NCBI GenBank assembly: GCA_021153165.1
Contig: JAGKTZ010000041.1
Location: forward strand, 1 to 16,588
DNA length: 16,588 bases
Direction of reading: 5' to 3'
From: Prevotellaceae bacterium
Lineage (GTDB): Bacteria; Bacteroidota; Bacteroidia; Bacteroidales; Bacteroidaceae
Made by a program: the position numbers and the translations under genes
The notes under the pieces: generated by a model
Databases searched by the model: none
Seen by the model: only the letters and a program-made list of their open reading frames with translations
What the model was told of the DNA's origin: nothing
In this document: positions 1 through 5,456 of the stretch, piece after piece
How positions within the stretch are numbered: position 1 is the first letter of the stretch
Layout of the letters: each line of letters begins with the position of its first letter

Positions 1-405
1 AGTTACTTTAATTCTATCTGCAATAACCCACAGTCTGTTACCAGATTCTCTAAAGTTATAAAAGCCTCCGTCTGGGAGCCTGTCCACAAAACATTTCTTA
101 GGAAGCTGATCAACAACTTCTGTATAGTCAATGTCAGCTACATATTCAACCTCACACCAAACGCGTCTAAATCTCTTGCCTCTTTGAGATTTATATGTAC
201 CATCCGCACCCATTAACCATGGAGCAGAGGGAAGTTGTGTGCCCAAGTGCCAACCTGGACGATGACTAAAGCCTTTGTGCTCCATAACAATTTCTGCAGG
301 CACCCACTCGTTCATAGGCGTTTCCTTTGTTTTTCCAATAAAAAGAGGAAATAACTTGCCGTCGTCTCTCATTTCGAATAGCTTCCATCCTGTTTTGATA
401 TTCAT
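1..405 (-). CDS. Phage-like hypothetical protein, 3' end outside window
   Basis: Open from ATG at 405 to the left window edge with no stop: 135 residues visible, C-terminus missing. It begins MNIKTGWKLFEMRDDGKLFP and contains KGFSHRPGWHLGTQ and a RVWCEVEY segment. The order KTGWKLF, then GFxxRPGWH, then VWxxVE is one I recognise from a small protein common in Firmicutes temperate phages; its function is not known. A strong Shine-Dalgarno AAGGAGA lies at 414-420, nine bases before the start, which settles the start and is atypical for Bacteroidales. It is the last of at least four closely spaced minus-strand genes. AT-rich codon use differs sharply from everything after about 930. Confidence 0.8.
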   Translation of the reverse strand, partial: MNIKTGWKLFEMRDDGKLFPLFIGKTKETPMNEWVPAEIVMEHKGFSHRPGWHLGTQLPSAPWLMGADGTYKSQRGKRFRRVWCEVEYVADIDYTEVVDQLPKKCFVDRLPDGGFYNFRESGNRLWVIADRIKVT

Positions 406-422
406 ATTATTTGTCTCCTTTC

Positions 423-626
423 TTAGTCACTAAAACTAAAACAGCCACCATAAGTTTTAGGAGTAAATTCTTCTACCTCCCAATCTCTGGCAGCTGTTTT
501 TATATTTTTTATTTTCATCATTCTCTTAATTGCTTTTCTTTTTGCGTAAGTTTTATCTTTAGCAAAGACTATACAATCAAATACAGACTTTACATGCCAC
601 ACATGAAAAATTTTGCAACTTTCCAT
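423..626 (-). CDS. Small phage-like hypothetical protein (67 aa)
   Basis: A 67-residue basic/aromatic protein starting MESCKIFHVWHVKSVFD, rich in Lys in the middle (KDKTYAKRKAIKRMMKIKN) and ending GGCFSFSD. I do not recognise the family. The gene is supported by a purine-rich ribosome site AAAGGGGG ten bases before the ATG, by AT-rich codon use matching its neighbours, and by tight packing: its start is 20 bases after the stop of the gene upstream and its stop is 17 bases before the start of the next. The small size and spacing fit a phage early or accessory operon. Confidence 0.7.
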   Translation of the reverse strand: MESCKIFHVWHVKSVFDCIVFAKDKTYAKRKAIKRMMKIKNIKTAARDWEVEEFTPKTYGGCFSFSD

Positions 627-646
627 TATTCAAAGCCCCCTTTCTG

Positions 647-808
647 TTATTTGGTAAACACATAACCACAACCCAGCAGTGCAACCACTCCTATGACTAT
701 CAGTAAAACAATAGATGTTTTGGCTATAATATGCACTAACAAGGACACTGTGATGCTAACAATTAAGATTATTATACTTGCAGCTAACATTTTAAATATT
801 CTTTTCAT
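647..808 (-). CDS. Short two-helix membrane protein of phage-like operon (53 aa)
   Basis: ATG at 808, TAA at 647-649. The 53-residue product begins MKRIFKMLAASIIILIVSIT and is almost entirely hydrophobic: one helix at about residues 8-28 (ending LLVHII) and a second at about 32-50 (TSIVLLIVIGVVALLGCGYV). It is therefore a predicted small integral membrane protein. A Shine-Dalgarno AGGGAGA sits just before the start and overlaps the TAA stop of the gene upstream (821-823), so the two are translationally packed. Function unknown. Confidence 0.65.
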   Translation of the reverse strand: MKRIFKMLAASIIILIVSITVSLLVHIIAKTSIVLLIVIGVVALLGCGYVFTK

Positions 809-820
809 AGCTCGTCTCCC

Positions 821-931
821 TTACAAATAGAACGTATGAACAACTGGGTTTTCCACCAACTTCAAATACTTCTTTGCAGCTTCTCGGCAAAGACTCCAAT
901 AATCAAACTCTTCAAAATCATCATACTCGTC
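821..931 (-). pseudogene. C-terminal fragment of a phage-like gene, cut at the junction
   Basis: Reading leftwards from about 931, this frame gives an acidic then basic stretch: DEYDDFEEFDYWSLCREAAK followed by KYLKLVENPVVHTFYL and a stop at 821-823. The stop merges into the ribosome site of the next phage-like gene, and codon use matches that operon, so I take this as the true C-terminal end of a fourth operon member. To the right of about 931 the same frame turns into a reverse reading of the Bacteroidales gene at 836-1807 and is no longer plausible. The N-terminal part is therefore absent. About 36 residues remain, too few to assign a family. Confidence 0.55.
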
Positions 932-1807
932 CTCTCTGTCACACTGGCTATCGGTGGCGTGCTGTTCTTTGCCAAGGACAGCGTAGATCCACCCATTGCC
1001 CGCAAGGATGTCAACCAATACAAGGGTAATTTGCAAACTTACTATAAGTCGTTGGATCAAACGAACAAACCCACCGAGAAGGATCGCATCTTTGACAACA
1101 TACTCAACAAAATCGATATCTATGTGGCCGAGGATAAGATCAAACCAAAGGAGGGCAATCGACAGATGAAGGAGCTGACACGCAGATACAGCACGTGGCT
1201 CTTGAAGCGTTCGTTCAATACCTTCGCCGGCAGCGAGTGGAAAGACGATGAACTCAGCTACATGCAGGGCGCTATATCAAAGTTGTACAATCTGACCGAC
1301 TTCAGCCGCAAATACCCCTTTAGCCGTAGCACGATGGACTCGCTCAAACTGGTCGAAAGCATCATCTCCGACTACAACTATGCGTGGAGCCTGGCCAATG
1401 CTGTATCGTATAGTGACCTGGCTCAAGCCAGTTCGACCATCAGCGAGGCACAATCGCTGGCTGAAAGGGAGTATCTGTCCAACTGCACCAAACTTGTGTC
1501 AAGCCTCAAGGCGGTGAAATCGAAAATGGCCGAATCGCACTACAATTTCGTAAATAGACAGGTGGAGTCGCTGTCCAACTATCGCGACTATTACTACGAT
1601 CAATATTATTTCAAGAATACCATTGTGTCTGAGGTGCAACAGTATATCACGGAATACGAAAACAATGCCGAAAACCTTTATGGCACAGCCAAAAATGTCA
1701 GCAACCTTTGGGACAAAGCTGAACTATACTGCGACCGAGCCAATAGCTATTTTAACGACAACTACTACAACAATTATTACAACGGCAACTACTACTCTCC
1801 CTGGTAA
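836..1807 (+). CDS. Membrane-anchored hypothetical protein; 5' end probably chimeric
   Basis: Open frame of 323 residues. Residues from about 24 onward look native: a short basic entry (KLFK), a single hydrophobic helix (IIILVLSVTLAIGGVLFFA), then a large soluble part with SVDPPIARKDVNQYKGN near its beginning, predicted mostly helical, ending in a Tyr/Asn-rich tail (NDNYYNNYYNGNYYSPW). This fits an N-terminally anchored protein with the bulk in the periplasm. I have an impression of similar Bacteroidales hypothetical proteins but no named family. The first ~23 residues are read from the antisense of a phage-like gene (821-931), so the ATG at 836 is probably artefactual and the native start missing. 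No internal ATG precedes the membrane segment. Confidence 0.65.
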   Translation: MNNWVFHQLQILLCSFSAKTPIIKLFKIIILVLSVTLAIGGVLFFAKDSVDPPIARKDVNQYKGNLQTYYKSLDQTNKPTEKDRIFDNILNKIDIYVAEDKIKPKEGNRQMKELTRRYSTWLLKRSFNTFAGSEWKDDELSYMQGAISKLYNLTDFSRKYPFSRSTMDSLKLVESIISDYNYAWSLANAVSYSDLAQASSTISEAQSLAEREYLSNCTKLVSSLKAVKSKMAESHYNFVNRQVESLSNYRDYYYDQYYFKNTIVSEVQQYITEYENNAENLYGTAKNVSNLWDKAELYCDRANSYFNDNYYNNYYNGNYYSPW

Positions 1808-2023
1808 AGCCATGATGCAGTAGTCGATACACACTTGTGTCCGGAACCAGGCGCACCACCGATGCCCTCTGGCTTCGGACATATTTTGCCTCTGATACGT
1901 CGCAAGGTCACAGATGGTCGGCCCTCGCATCGCCTGCAATATACCACCCCGCCCGACTCTCTGTGAAAATGACAAAAAAACTTAATGAGGGGGCAAAATG
2001 ATGGTGGGACGATATTTTTTCCT
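1808..2023. other. Intergenic stretch with nothing recognised
   Basis: About 215 bases between the stop of the membrane-anchored protein and the next promoter. I see no convincing gene, hairpin terminator or repeat; the frames open here on the minus strand are reverse readings of the Tyr/Asn-rich gene end. Confidence 0.4.
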
Positions 2024-2031
2024 TAATTTTG
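2024..2031 (+). promoter_or_regulatory. Bacteroidetes -7 element (TAATTTTG)
   Basis: TAATTTTG matches the Bacteroidetes sigma -7 consensus TAnnTTTG and lies 57 bases before the ATG of the outer-membrane protein at 2089. I see no clear -33 TTTG at the expected distance, so this rests on the -7 match and position. Confidence 0.45.
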
Positions 2032-2088
2032 CTCACGACAAACGATACAAATAGGTATAAATATAACTACAAAAGCAACACAGTGTAT

Positions 2089-2751
2089 ATGAAAAAGACT
2101 TTACTCAGCCTGATCCTACTGCTCACCACAATGGGGGCAACTACTGCGCAAGCCTTCGATTTCGACTGGGGATTGACCGGTGGTATGAATGTGACAAAAC
2201 TGAATATGAAGGGCACAAACGCCAAATTCTTTGACTCGACCAACCGTGTGGGATGGTTCGTCGGTCCCAAGATAGACATGGGCTTCGTGCTCGAATTTGG
2301 CCTTGATGCAGCCGTCCTCTATCAACAGGCACAACACAACATCAAGTTTGTCGGTTTGACAGGACAGACCTATTCGTCCACCCACACCACCGACTATGTG
2401 TCGCTGCCCATCAATGCACGATACAATATCGGACTGGGCGATGCGCTATCACTCTATATTGCCACAGGACCACAGTTTGACTTTATGTGGGATGGGGGAG
2501 AGGAAAACTGGTTTGACAACATCCCTTCGACATTCCGCCAAGAAAATCTGACGGTCAACTGGAACGTGGGCTGCGGTCTGCGCATCGTGAAACACGTGGA
2601 AGTGGGATTGGCATACAACTTCGGTCTGAGCAAAGCTGGCGAGAGAGTGGACAACTGGGGCAACGCTATCATGAACGGATTGCAAAACATGACGGGCAAG
2701 GACGACTATCGTGCCAACGCCTTCAAACTGCACGTTTCCTACTATTTCTAA
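2089..2751 (+). CDS. Outer-membrane beta-barrel protein, PorT-like
   Basis: 220 residues from ATG 2089; a longer frame from TTG 2029 is rejected because MKKTLLSLILLLTTMGATTA at 2089 begins a classical signal peptide, cleaved near TAQA before FDFDWGL. The mature part shows alternating hydrophobic/polar strands typical of an eight- to ten-strand barrel: GLTGGMNVTKLNMKG, VGPKIDMGFVLEFGLDAAVLY, SLPINARYNIG, LYIATGPQFDFMW, WNVGCGLRIVKHVEVGLAYNFGLSKAG, and a final FKLHVSYYF ending in Phe. This matches the outer-membrane beta-barrel domain family (PorT/OMP_b-brl_2), which carries proteins of mixed or unknown roles. It appears monocistronic, with its own promoter. Confidence 0.85.
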   Translation: MKKTLLSLILLLTTMGATTAQAFDFDWGLTGGMNVTKLNMKGTNAKFFDSTNRVGWFVGPKIDMGFVLEFGLDAAVLYQQAQHNIKFVGLTGQTYSSTHTTDYVSLPINARYNIGLGDALSLYIATGPQFDFMWDGGEENWFDNIPSTFRQENLTVNWNVGCGLRIVKHVEVGLAYNFGLSKAGERVDNWGNAIMNGLQNMTGKDDYRANAFKLHVSYYF

Positions 2752-2824
2752 GCAACTTTTTTGATTTATATCGTCAAGTTTCTTAGTTCAGGAAAATCTA
2801 TAAAATCAACAACCCTTGACCTCG

Positions 2825-2892
2825 TTTGAAAAAGGTTAAGGGATTTTCGAAAAAGGTTAGGCTTTTTTTAAAAAAGGTCTAACTTTTTTTTG
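2825..2892. repeat. 21-bp A-tract/T-tract repeat, locus 1
   Basis: Three units spaced exactly 21 bp (cores at 2836, 2857 and 2878) of the form AAAAAGG-TTAGA-CCTTTTT, each able to form a short hairpin with a T-run on either strand. Similar arrays lie at 8241-8326 and 14036-14099. It sits in the gap downstream of the outer-membrane protein and may act as a bidirectional terminator. Confidence 0.75.
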
Positions 2893-2943
2893 CACCCCAT
2901 TCCGATCACGCCAAAAGCAGTTCCCTCGCCCCATTTTTGCCCT

Positions 2944-3110
2944 ACTTTCGCCACCTCGCACCTTACTTTTGCCACCCCTCACCTCACTTTCGGCACCTCG
3001 CATCTTACTTTTGCCACCCCTCACCTCACTTTTGGCACTCCTCACCCCACTTTCGCCACTCCGCACCTCACTTTTACCCCACTTTTACCCTACCTTTTGC
3101 CACCCCGCAC
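2944..3110. repeat. C-rich 21-bp tandem repeat array
   Basis: Six consecutive 21-bp units begin at 2944, 2965, 2986, 3007, 3028 and 3049, each starting ACTTTYGSCAC and continuing with C/T-rich sequence. A degenerate tail runs to about 3110 with repeats of ACTTTTACCC. The array is almost purine-free on the plus strand. Because 21 is a multiple of three, it creates long open frames on both strands (heptad pattern EVRGGKS on the minus strand) that I regard as spurious. It follows directly after the A-tract repeat locus with the same period. Confidence 0.9.
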
Positions 3111-3172
3111 TGCCGTACGAAACGACAGGAAATAAGTTTTTTCGCCCATTTGTGTATTTTTCACCCAATTTA

Positions 3173-3204
3173 TTTGGTAGTAAAATAATAATTCTCTACT
3201 TTTG
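3173..3204 (+). promoter_or_regulatory. Promoter of the Nudix regulator operon
   Basis: A -33 TTTG at 3173-3176 and a -7 TACTTTTG at 3197-3204 are 20 bases apart, matching the Bacteroidetes promoter consensus. Transcription would begin near 3210, giving a leader of about 100 bases before the ATG at 3311. Confidence 0.65.
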
Positions 3205-3207
3205 CAC

Positions 3208-3224
3208 TGTGTAAGATTAACACA
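3208..3224. promoter_or_regulatory. Candidate operator palindrome at the transcription start
   Basis: TGTGTAAGATTAACACA is a near-perfect inverted repeat (six of eight arm positions pair). It begins four bases after the -7 element and would cover the predicted start site, where a repressor would block transcription. The neighbouring Nudix/winged-helix protein is the obvious candidate to bind it, by autoregulation. Confidence 0.4.
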
Positions 3225-3254
3225 ATAGAAAAATAGTGTAGAAATATATCATCA

Positions 3255-3284
3255 TCAGACCGCTCCACACGGACCGCAGTCTGA
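3255..3284 (+). other. Leader hairpin upstream of the Nudix regulator
   Basis: TCAGAC at 3255-3260 pairs with GTCTGA at 3279-3284, with an inner TCC/GGA stem. It lies within the predicted 5' leader, 26 bases before the start codon. There is no T-run, so it is not a terminator; its role is unknown. Confidence 0.3.
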
Positions 3285-3310
3285 CAAATACAAAAAATAC
3301 AAGCAAACGC

Positions 3311-3991
3311 ATGTACCAGTACAAATACCCACATCCATCCGTGACTACGGACTGCGTAATCTTCGGTTTCGACGGCAGCAAGATCAAGATCCTGCTGATC
3401 CAGCGCGGTATCAACCCCTACAAAGACCAGTGGGCACTGCCCGGAGGATTCGTGCATATTGACGAGACCGCCGAGGAAGGTGCACGCCGCGAACTGCGCG
3501 AAGAAACCGGCGTAGAGCAAGCCGAAATGTACCAATTTCACACCTTCAGCGCCGTAGATCGCGACCCACGCGAACGCGTCATCACCATCGCCTACTACGC
3601 CCTGGTGAAAATGAGCGAAGTCCGTGGCGGCGACGATGCCAAGAATGCGCAATGGTTTGCCCTGAACGAACTGCCCACACTGGCCTTCGACCACCAGGAG
3701 ATCGTGGAGCGCGCCATCGACGAACTGAGGCGAAGCATACACTTCCGCCCCATCGGATTTGACCTGATGCCCGAAGTCTTCACCATGAGCCAGATACAAC
3801 ATCTGTACGAGGAGATCCTGCAACACACCTTCGACCGCAGAAACTTTGCTAAGAAAATACTCCGTCTGGGTATCCTGGTGGAAGCAGAAACTCGGCCCGA
3901 AAACACGCCGACACGCATCCCCAACAAATACCGCTTTGACAAAGATGCCTACCAAGCGCTGAAGCAATCTTCATTTATGCTGGAATTTTAA
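3311..3991 (+). CDS. NrtR-like Nudix hydrolase/transcriptional regulator
   Basis: 226 residues in two domains. Residues ~8-140 are a Nudix domain with a complete Nudix box (G46-x5-E52-x7-R60-E61-L62-x-E64-E65-x-G67-V68), so metal-dependent pyrophosphate hydrolysis should be possible. Residues ~150-226 match the winged-helix DNA-binding domain of NrtR-type regulators (FTMSQIQHLYEEIL, DRRNFAKKIL, a basic loop, then NKYRFD). The family senses ADP-ribose or sugar-related ligands; NrtR controls NAD salvage, and a Bacteroides relative, AraR, controls arabinose genes. Its own promoter with a palindrome at 3208-3224 suggests autoregulation. The macro-like gene begins 32 bases downstream, probably co-transcribed, which favours a ligand in NAD/ADP-ribose metabolism over a sugar. 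The ligand is inferred, not shown. Confidence 0.85.
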   Translation: MYQYKYPHPSVTTDCVIFGFDGSKIKILLIQRGINPYKDQWALPGGFVHIDETAEEGARRELREETGVEQAEMYQFHTFSAVDRDPRERVITIAYYALVKMSEVRGGDDAKNAQWFALNELPTLAFDHQEIVERAIDELRRSIHFRPIGFDLMPEVFTMSQIQHLYEEILQHTFDRRNFAKKILRLGILVEAETRPENTPTRIPNKYRFDKDAYQALKQSSFMLEF

Positions 3992-4023
3992 TCTCAATAT
4001 CTCATTATTAAGACAAAACTACT

Positions 4024-4443
4024 ATGCAACAGAACCACCTATGTATGAAAAAGTCGCCAAACAGAATCGACTCGCTGGGCGAACATGAAGTGTTCGTATT
4101 CGGCAGCAATCTGGCTGGCCAGCACGGCGGCGGCGCAGCACGCCACGCTTACAATAAATTTGGCGCCGAGTGGGGCGTCGGTGTGGGCATGACGGGACAA
4201 TGCTATGCCATCCCCACGATGCACGGCGGCGTGGAGGACATCCGCCCCTACGTGGACGACTTCGCAGCCTATGCCAAGGCGCATCCCGAACTGACCTTCC
4301 TCGTCACACGTATCGGCTGTGGCATCGCAGGCTTCCGCGACGAGGACATGGCACCCCTATTTGTCGGCACGACAGCACTGGACAATGTCGCCCTGCCTGC
4401 CCGATGGATCGAAATCCTTGAAGAAATGACGACCACAGAATAG
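4024..4443 (+). CDS. Macro-like domain protein (GSNLxGxHGxGAA family)
   Basis: 139 residues from ATG 4024; an in-frame ATG at 4045 (MKKSPNRID) is equally possible, since neither has a ribosome site and the conserved part begins later at VFVFGSNLAGQHGGGAARHA. Further signatures are GQCYAIPTMHGG, FLVTRIGCGIAGFRDEDMAP and a C-terminal LPARWIEIL. This arrangement is typical of a compact family found in bacteria and phages, with a macrodomain-like glycine-rich loop that would bind ADP-ribose-like nucleotides; biochemical function is poorly established. It lies 32 bases after the Nudix regulator and likely shares its transcript, so a role in ADP-ribose or NAD-derived metabolite handling is a reasonable inference. 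Confidence 0.75.
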   Translation: MQQNHLCMKKSPNRIDSLGEHEVFVFGSNLAGQHGGGAARHAYNKFGAEWGVGVGMTGQCYAIPTMHGGVEDIRPYVDDFAAYAKAHPELTFLVTRIGCGIAGFRDEDMAPLFVGTTALDNVALPARWIEILEEMTTTE

Positions 4444-4527
4444 CAAGGTAAAATTAACCAAGACTTATTAGAGAGAAAAACAAAGAGCCATCTGCCACAG
4501 ACTGCACAAAAGGCGCAATAAATGGGT

Positions 4528-4539
4528 TGCAACGTTGCA
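4528..4539. promoter_or_regulatory. Perfect 12-bp palindrome TGCAACGTTGCA
   Basis: A perfect palindrome about 75 bases upstream of the -7 element at 4613, in the gap before the YkvA gene. It has the form of a dimeric regulator site. Its half-site TTGCA also recurs in the downstream 21-bp repeats, which could be chance. Confidence 0.25.
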
Positions 4540-4612
4540 GGGCATTGATGGCAAAAACAGAACGATTAGCTTGAAACGTTGGGAACAGGAGGTACTTTGA
4601 CAACAGAATCAC

Positions 4613-4620
4613 TACCTTTG
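4613..4620 (+). promoter_or_regulatory. Bacteroidetes -7 element (TACCTTTG)
   Basis: TACCTTTG fits TAnnTTTG. The nearest upstream TTTG (4596-4599) is only 13 bases away, closer than usual. If used, the YkvA transcript would have a leader of about 170 bases made mostly of the repeats at 4631-4756. Confidence 0.4.
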
Positions 4621-4630
4621 CATTATCCCT

Positions 4631-4756
4631 GGTGAGCAAGACTTTTTGCAGGACTGGCCAAGAAATCTGCAAGGCGTATGAGAGACTTTGCAAGACTGGC
4701 TATAAAATCTGCAAGGCGAATGAGAGACTTTGCAAGACCTGCGAGAAATTGCACAA
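4631..4756. repeat. 21-bp periodic repeat, partly as a 42-bp tandem
   Basis: Six 21-base units start at 4631, 4652, 4673, 4694, 4715 and 4736. Most end in TGCAA or TGCAG; alternate units are more alike (GACTGGC... and GGCGWATGAGAGACTTTGCAA), giving a 42-bp higher-order repeat at 4652-4735. The frame with TGC AAG codons is open from a GTG at 4632 to a TAA at 4767-4769 (45 codons, Cys-Lys in each heptad), with no supporting ribosome site. I treat it as a repeat in the YkvA leader rather than a gene. Confidence 0.8.
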
Positions 4757-4796
4757 CACCGCGGACTAAGTAATAAACCCTTAAAACAGAAAAAAG

Positions 4797-5225
4797 ATGA
4801 TGACTACTATTTGCCTTTTGATCTTGGCCTACTACATATTAGGCAAAGACACCAGTGCGCTACGTCAAAGACTGAGAAACGTAGATTGGCACAAGAAAAT
4901 CAGTGACCTCGTAGACCGCATACGCCCCTGGGCGTTGAAGGCAGGACGTGTAGCAGCACGACCAATACTGCAATTCTACTACGTATTACAAGATGAAAAA
5001 ACTTCGACCCTGGATCGCATTCTGATCTACGCTGCCATAGCCTACACCATCCTGCCGATGGACCTCGTTCCCCGCTCGGTGTTCAAGGTACTCGGCGTGC
5101 TGGACGACGGCATAGCAGTGATGTACGTCTACAAGAAGATCCAGGCAAACATCACCCCCGAGATCAATGCACGAGTGGACAGAACGCTCGACGAATGGTT
5201 TGGCGTGGAGTACGTGATGGTGTAG
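4797..5225 (+). CDS. YkvA family (DUF1232) membrane protein
   Basis: 142 residues; ATG codons at 4797 and 4800 are both possible starts. A short hydrophobic N-terminus (MMTTICLLILAYYILG) is followed by a basic amphipathic region, then the DUF1232 core at about residues 70-112: DRILIYAAIAYTILPMDLVP, a short linker and GVLDDGIAVMYVYKKI. The LPxDLVP and LDD motifs are the family hallmarks. The function of YkvA proteins is unknown; they are small membrane-associated proteins. It stands alone, preceded by a repeat-rich leader and closed by the hairpin at 5323-5358. Confidence 0.85.
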   Translation: MMTTICLLILAYYILGKDTSALRQRLRNVDWHKKISDLVDRIRPWALKAGRVAARPILQFYYVLQDEKTSTLDRILIYAAIAYTILPMDLVPRSVFKVLGVLDDGIAVMYVYKKIQANITPEINARVDRTLDEWFGVEYVMV

Positions 5226-5322
5226 ATGAAAGAAGAATTCCCCAGAAAATAGAAAAGCCAAAACAGATCGTACGAAGCGCAGGTAATATTTGACCTATAC
5301 GCCTAATATTTGTATACAAAAT

Positions 5323-5358
5323 TCCCTCCGGACTATGCATCCGGAGGGATTATTATTT
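5323..5358. terminator. Bidirectional hairpin terminator
   Basis: CCCTCCGGA at 5324-5332 pairs perfectly with TCCGGAGGG at 5340-5348 around a seven-base loop; a flanking T-A pair adds a tenth. T-rich sequence (ATTATTATTTT) follows on the plus strand and AATTTTG follows on the minus strand. It lies between two convergent genes, YkvA (plus) and hisS (minus), and can serve both. Confidence 0.85.
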
Positions 5359-5456
5359 TCTACCATCACGGGACTCAGCAACTCGCTCCTGCGATAAGGA
5401 TGAGAGAGGACTGGTCTGATGGATTTTGTTTTAGCGTAGAAATAGAATACGGCGCC

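Noticed and set aside
2944..3110. CRISPR array
   Set aside because: Units are contiguous 21-base repeats without unique spacers, and there are no cas genes nearby.
2857..3214. Several overlapping 69-83 codon frames in the C-rich repeat on both strands
   Set aside because: They arise because 21 is a multiple of three; the products are heptad repeats (EVRGGKS, FATPHLT) with no start context or conservation signal.
3170..3967. 265-codon minus-strand frame opposite the Nudix regulator
   Set aside because: The plus strand carries an intact Nudix box and winged helix; the antisense frame shows no motif and crosses the promoter.
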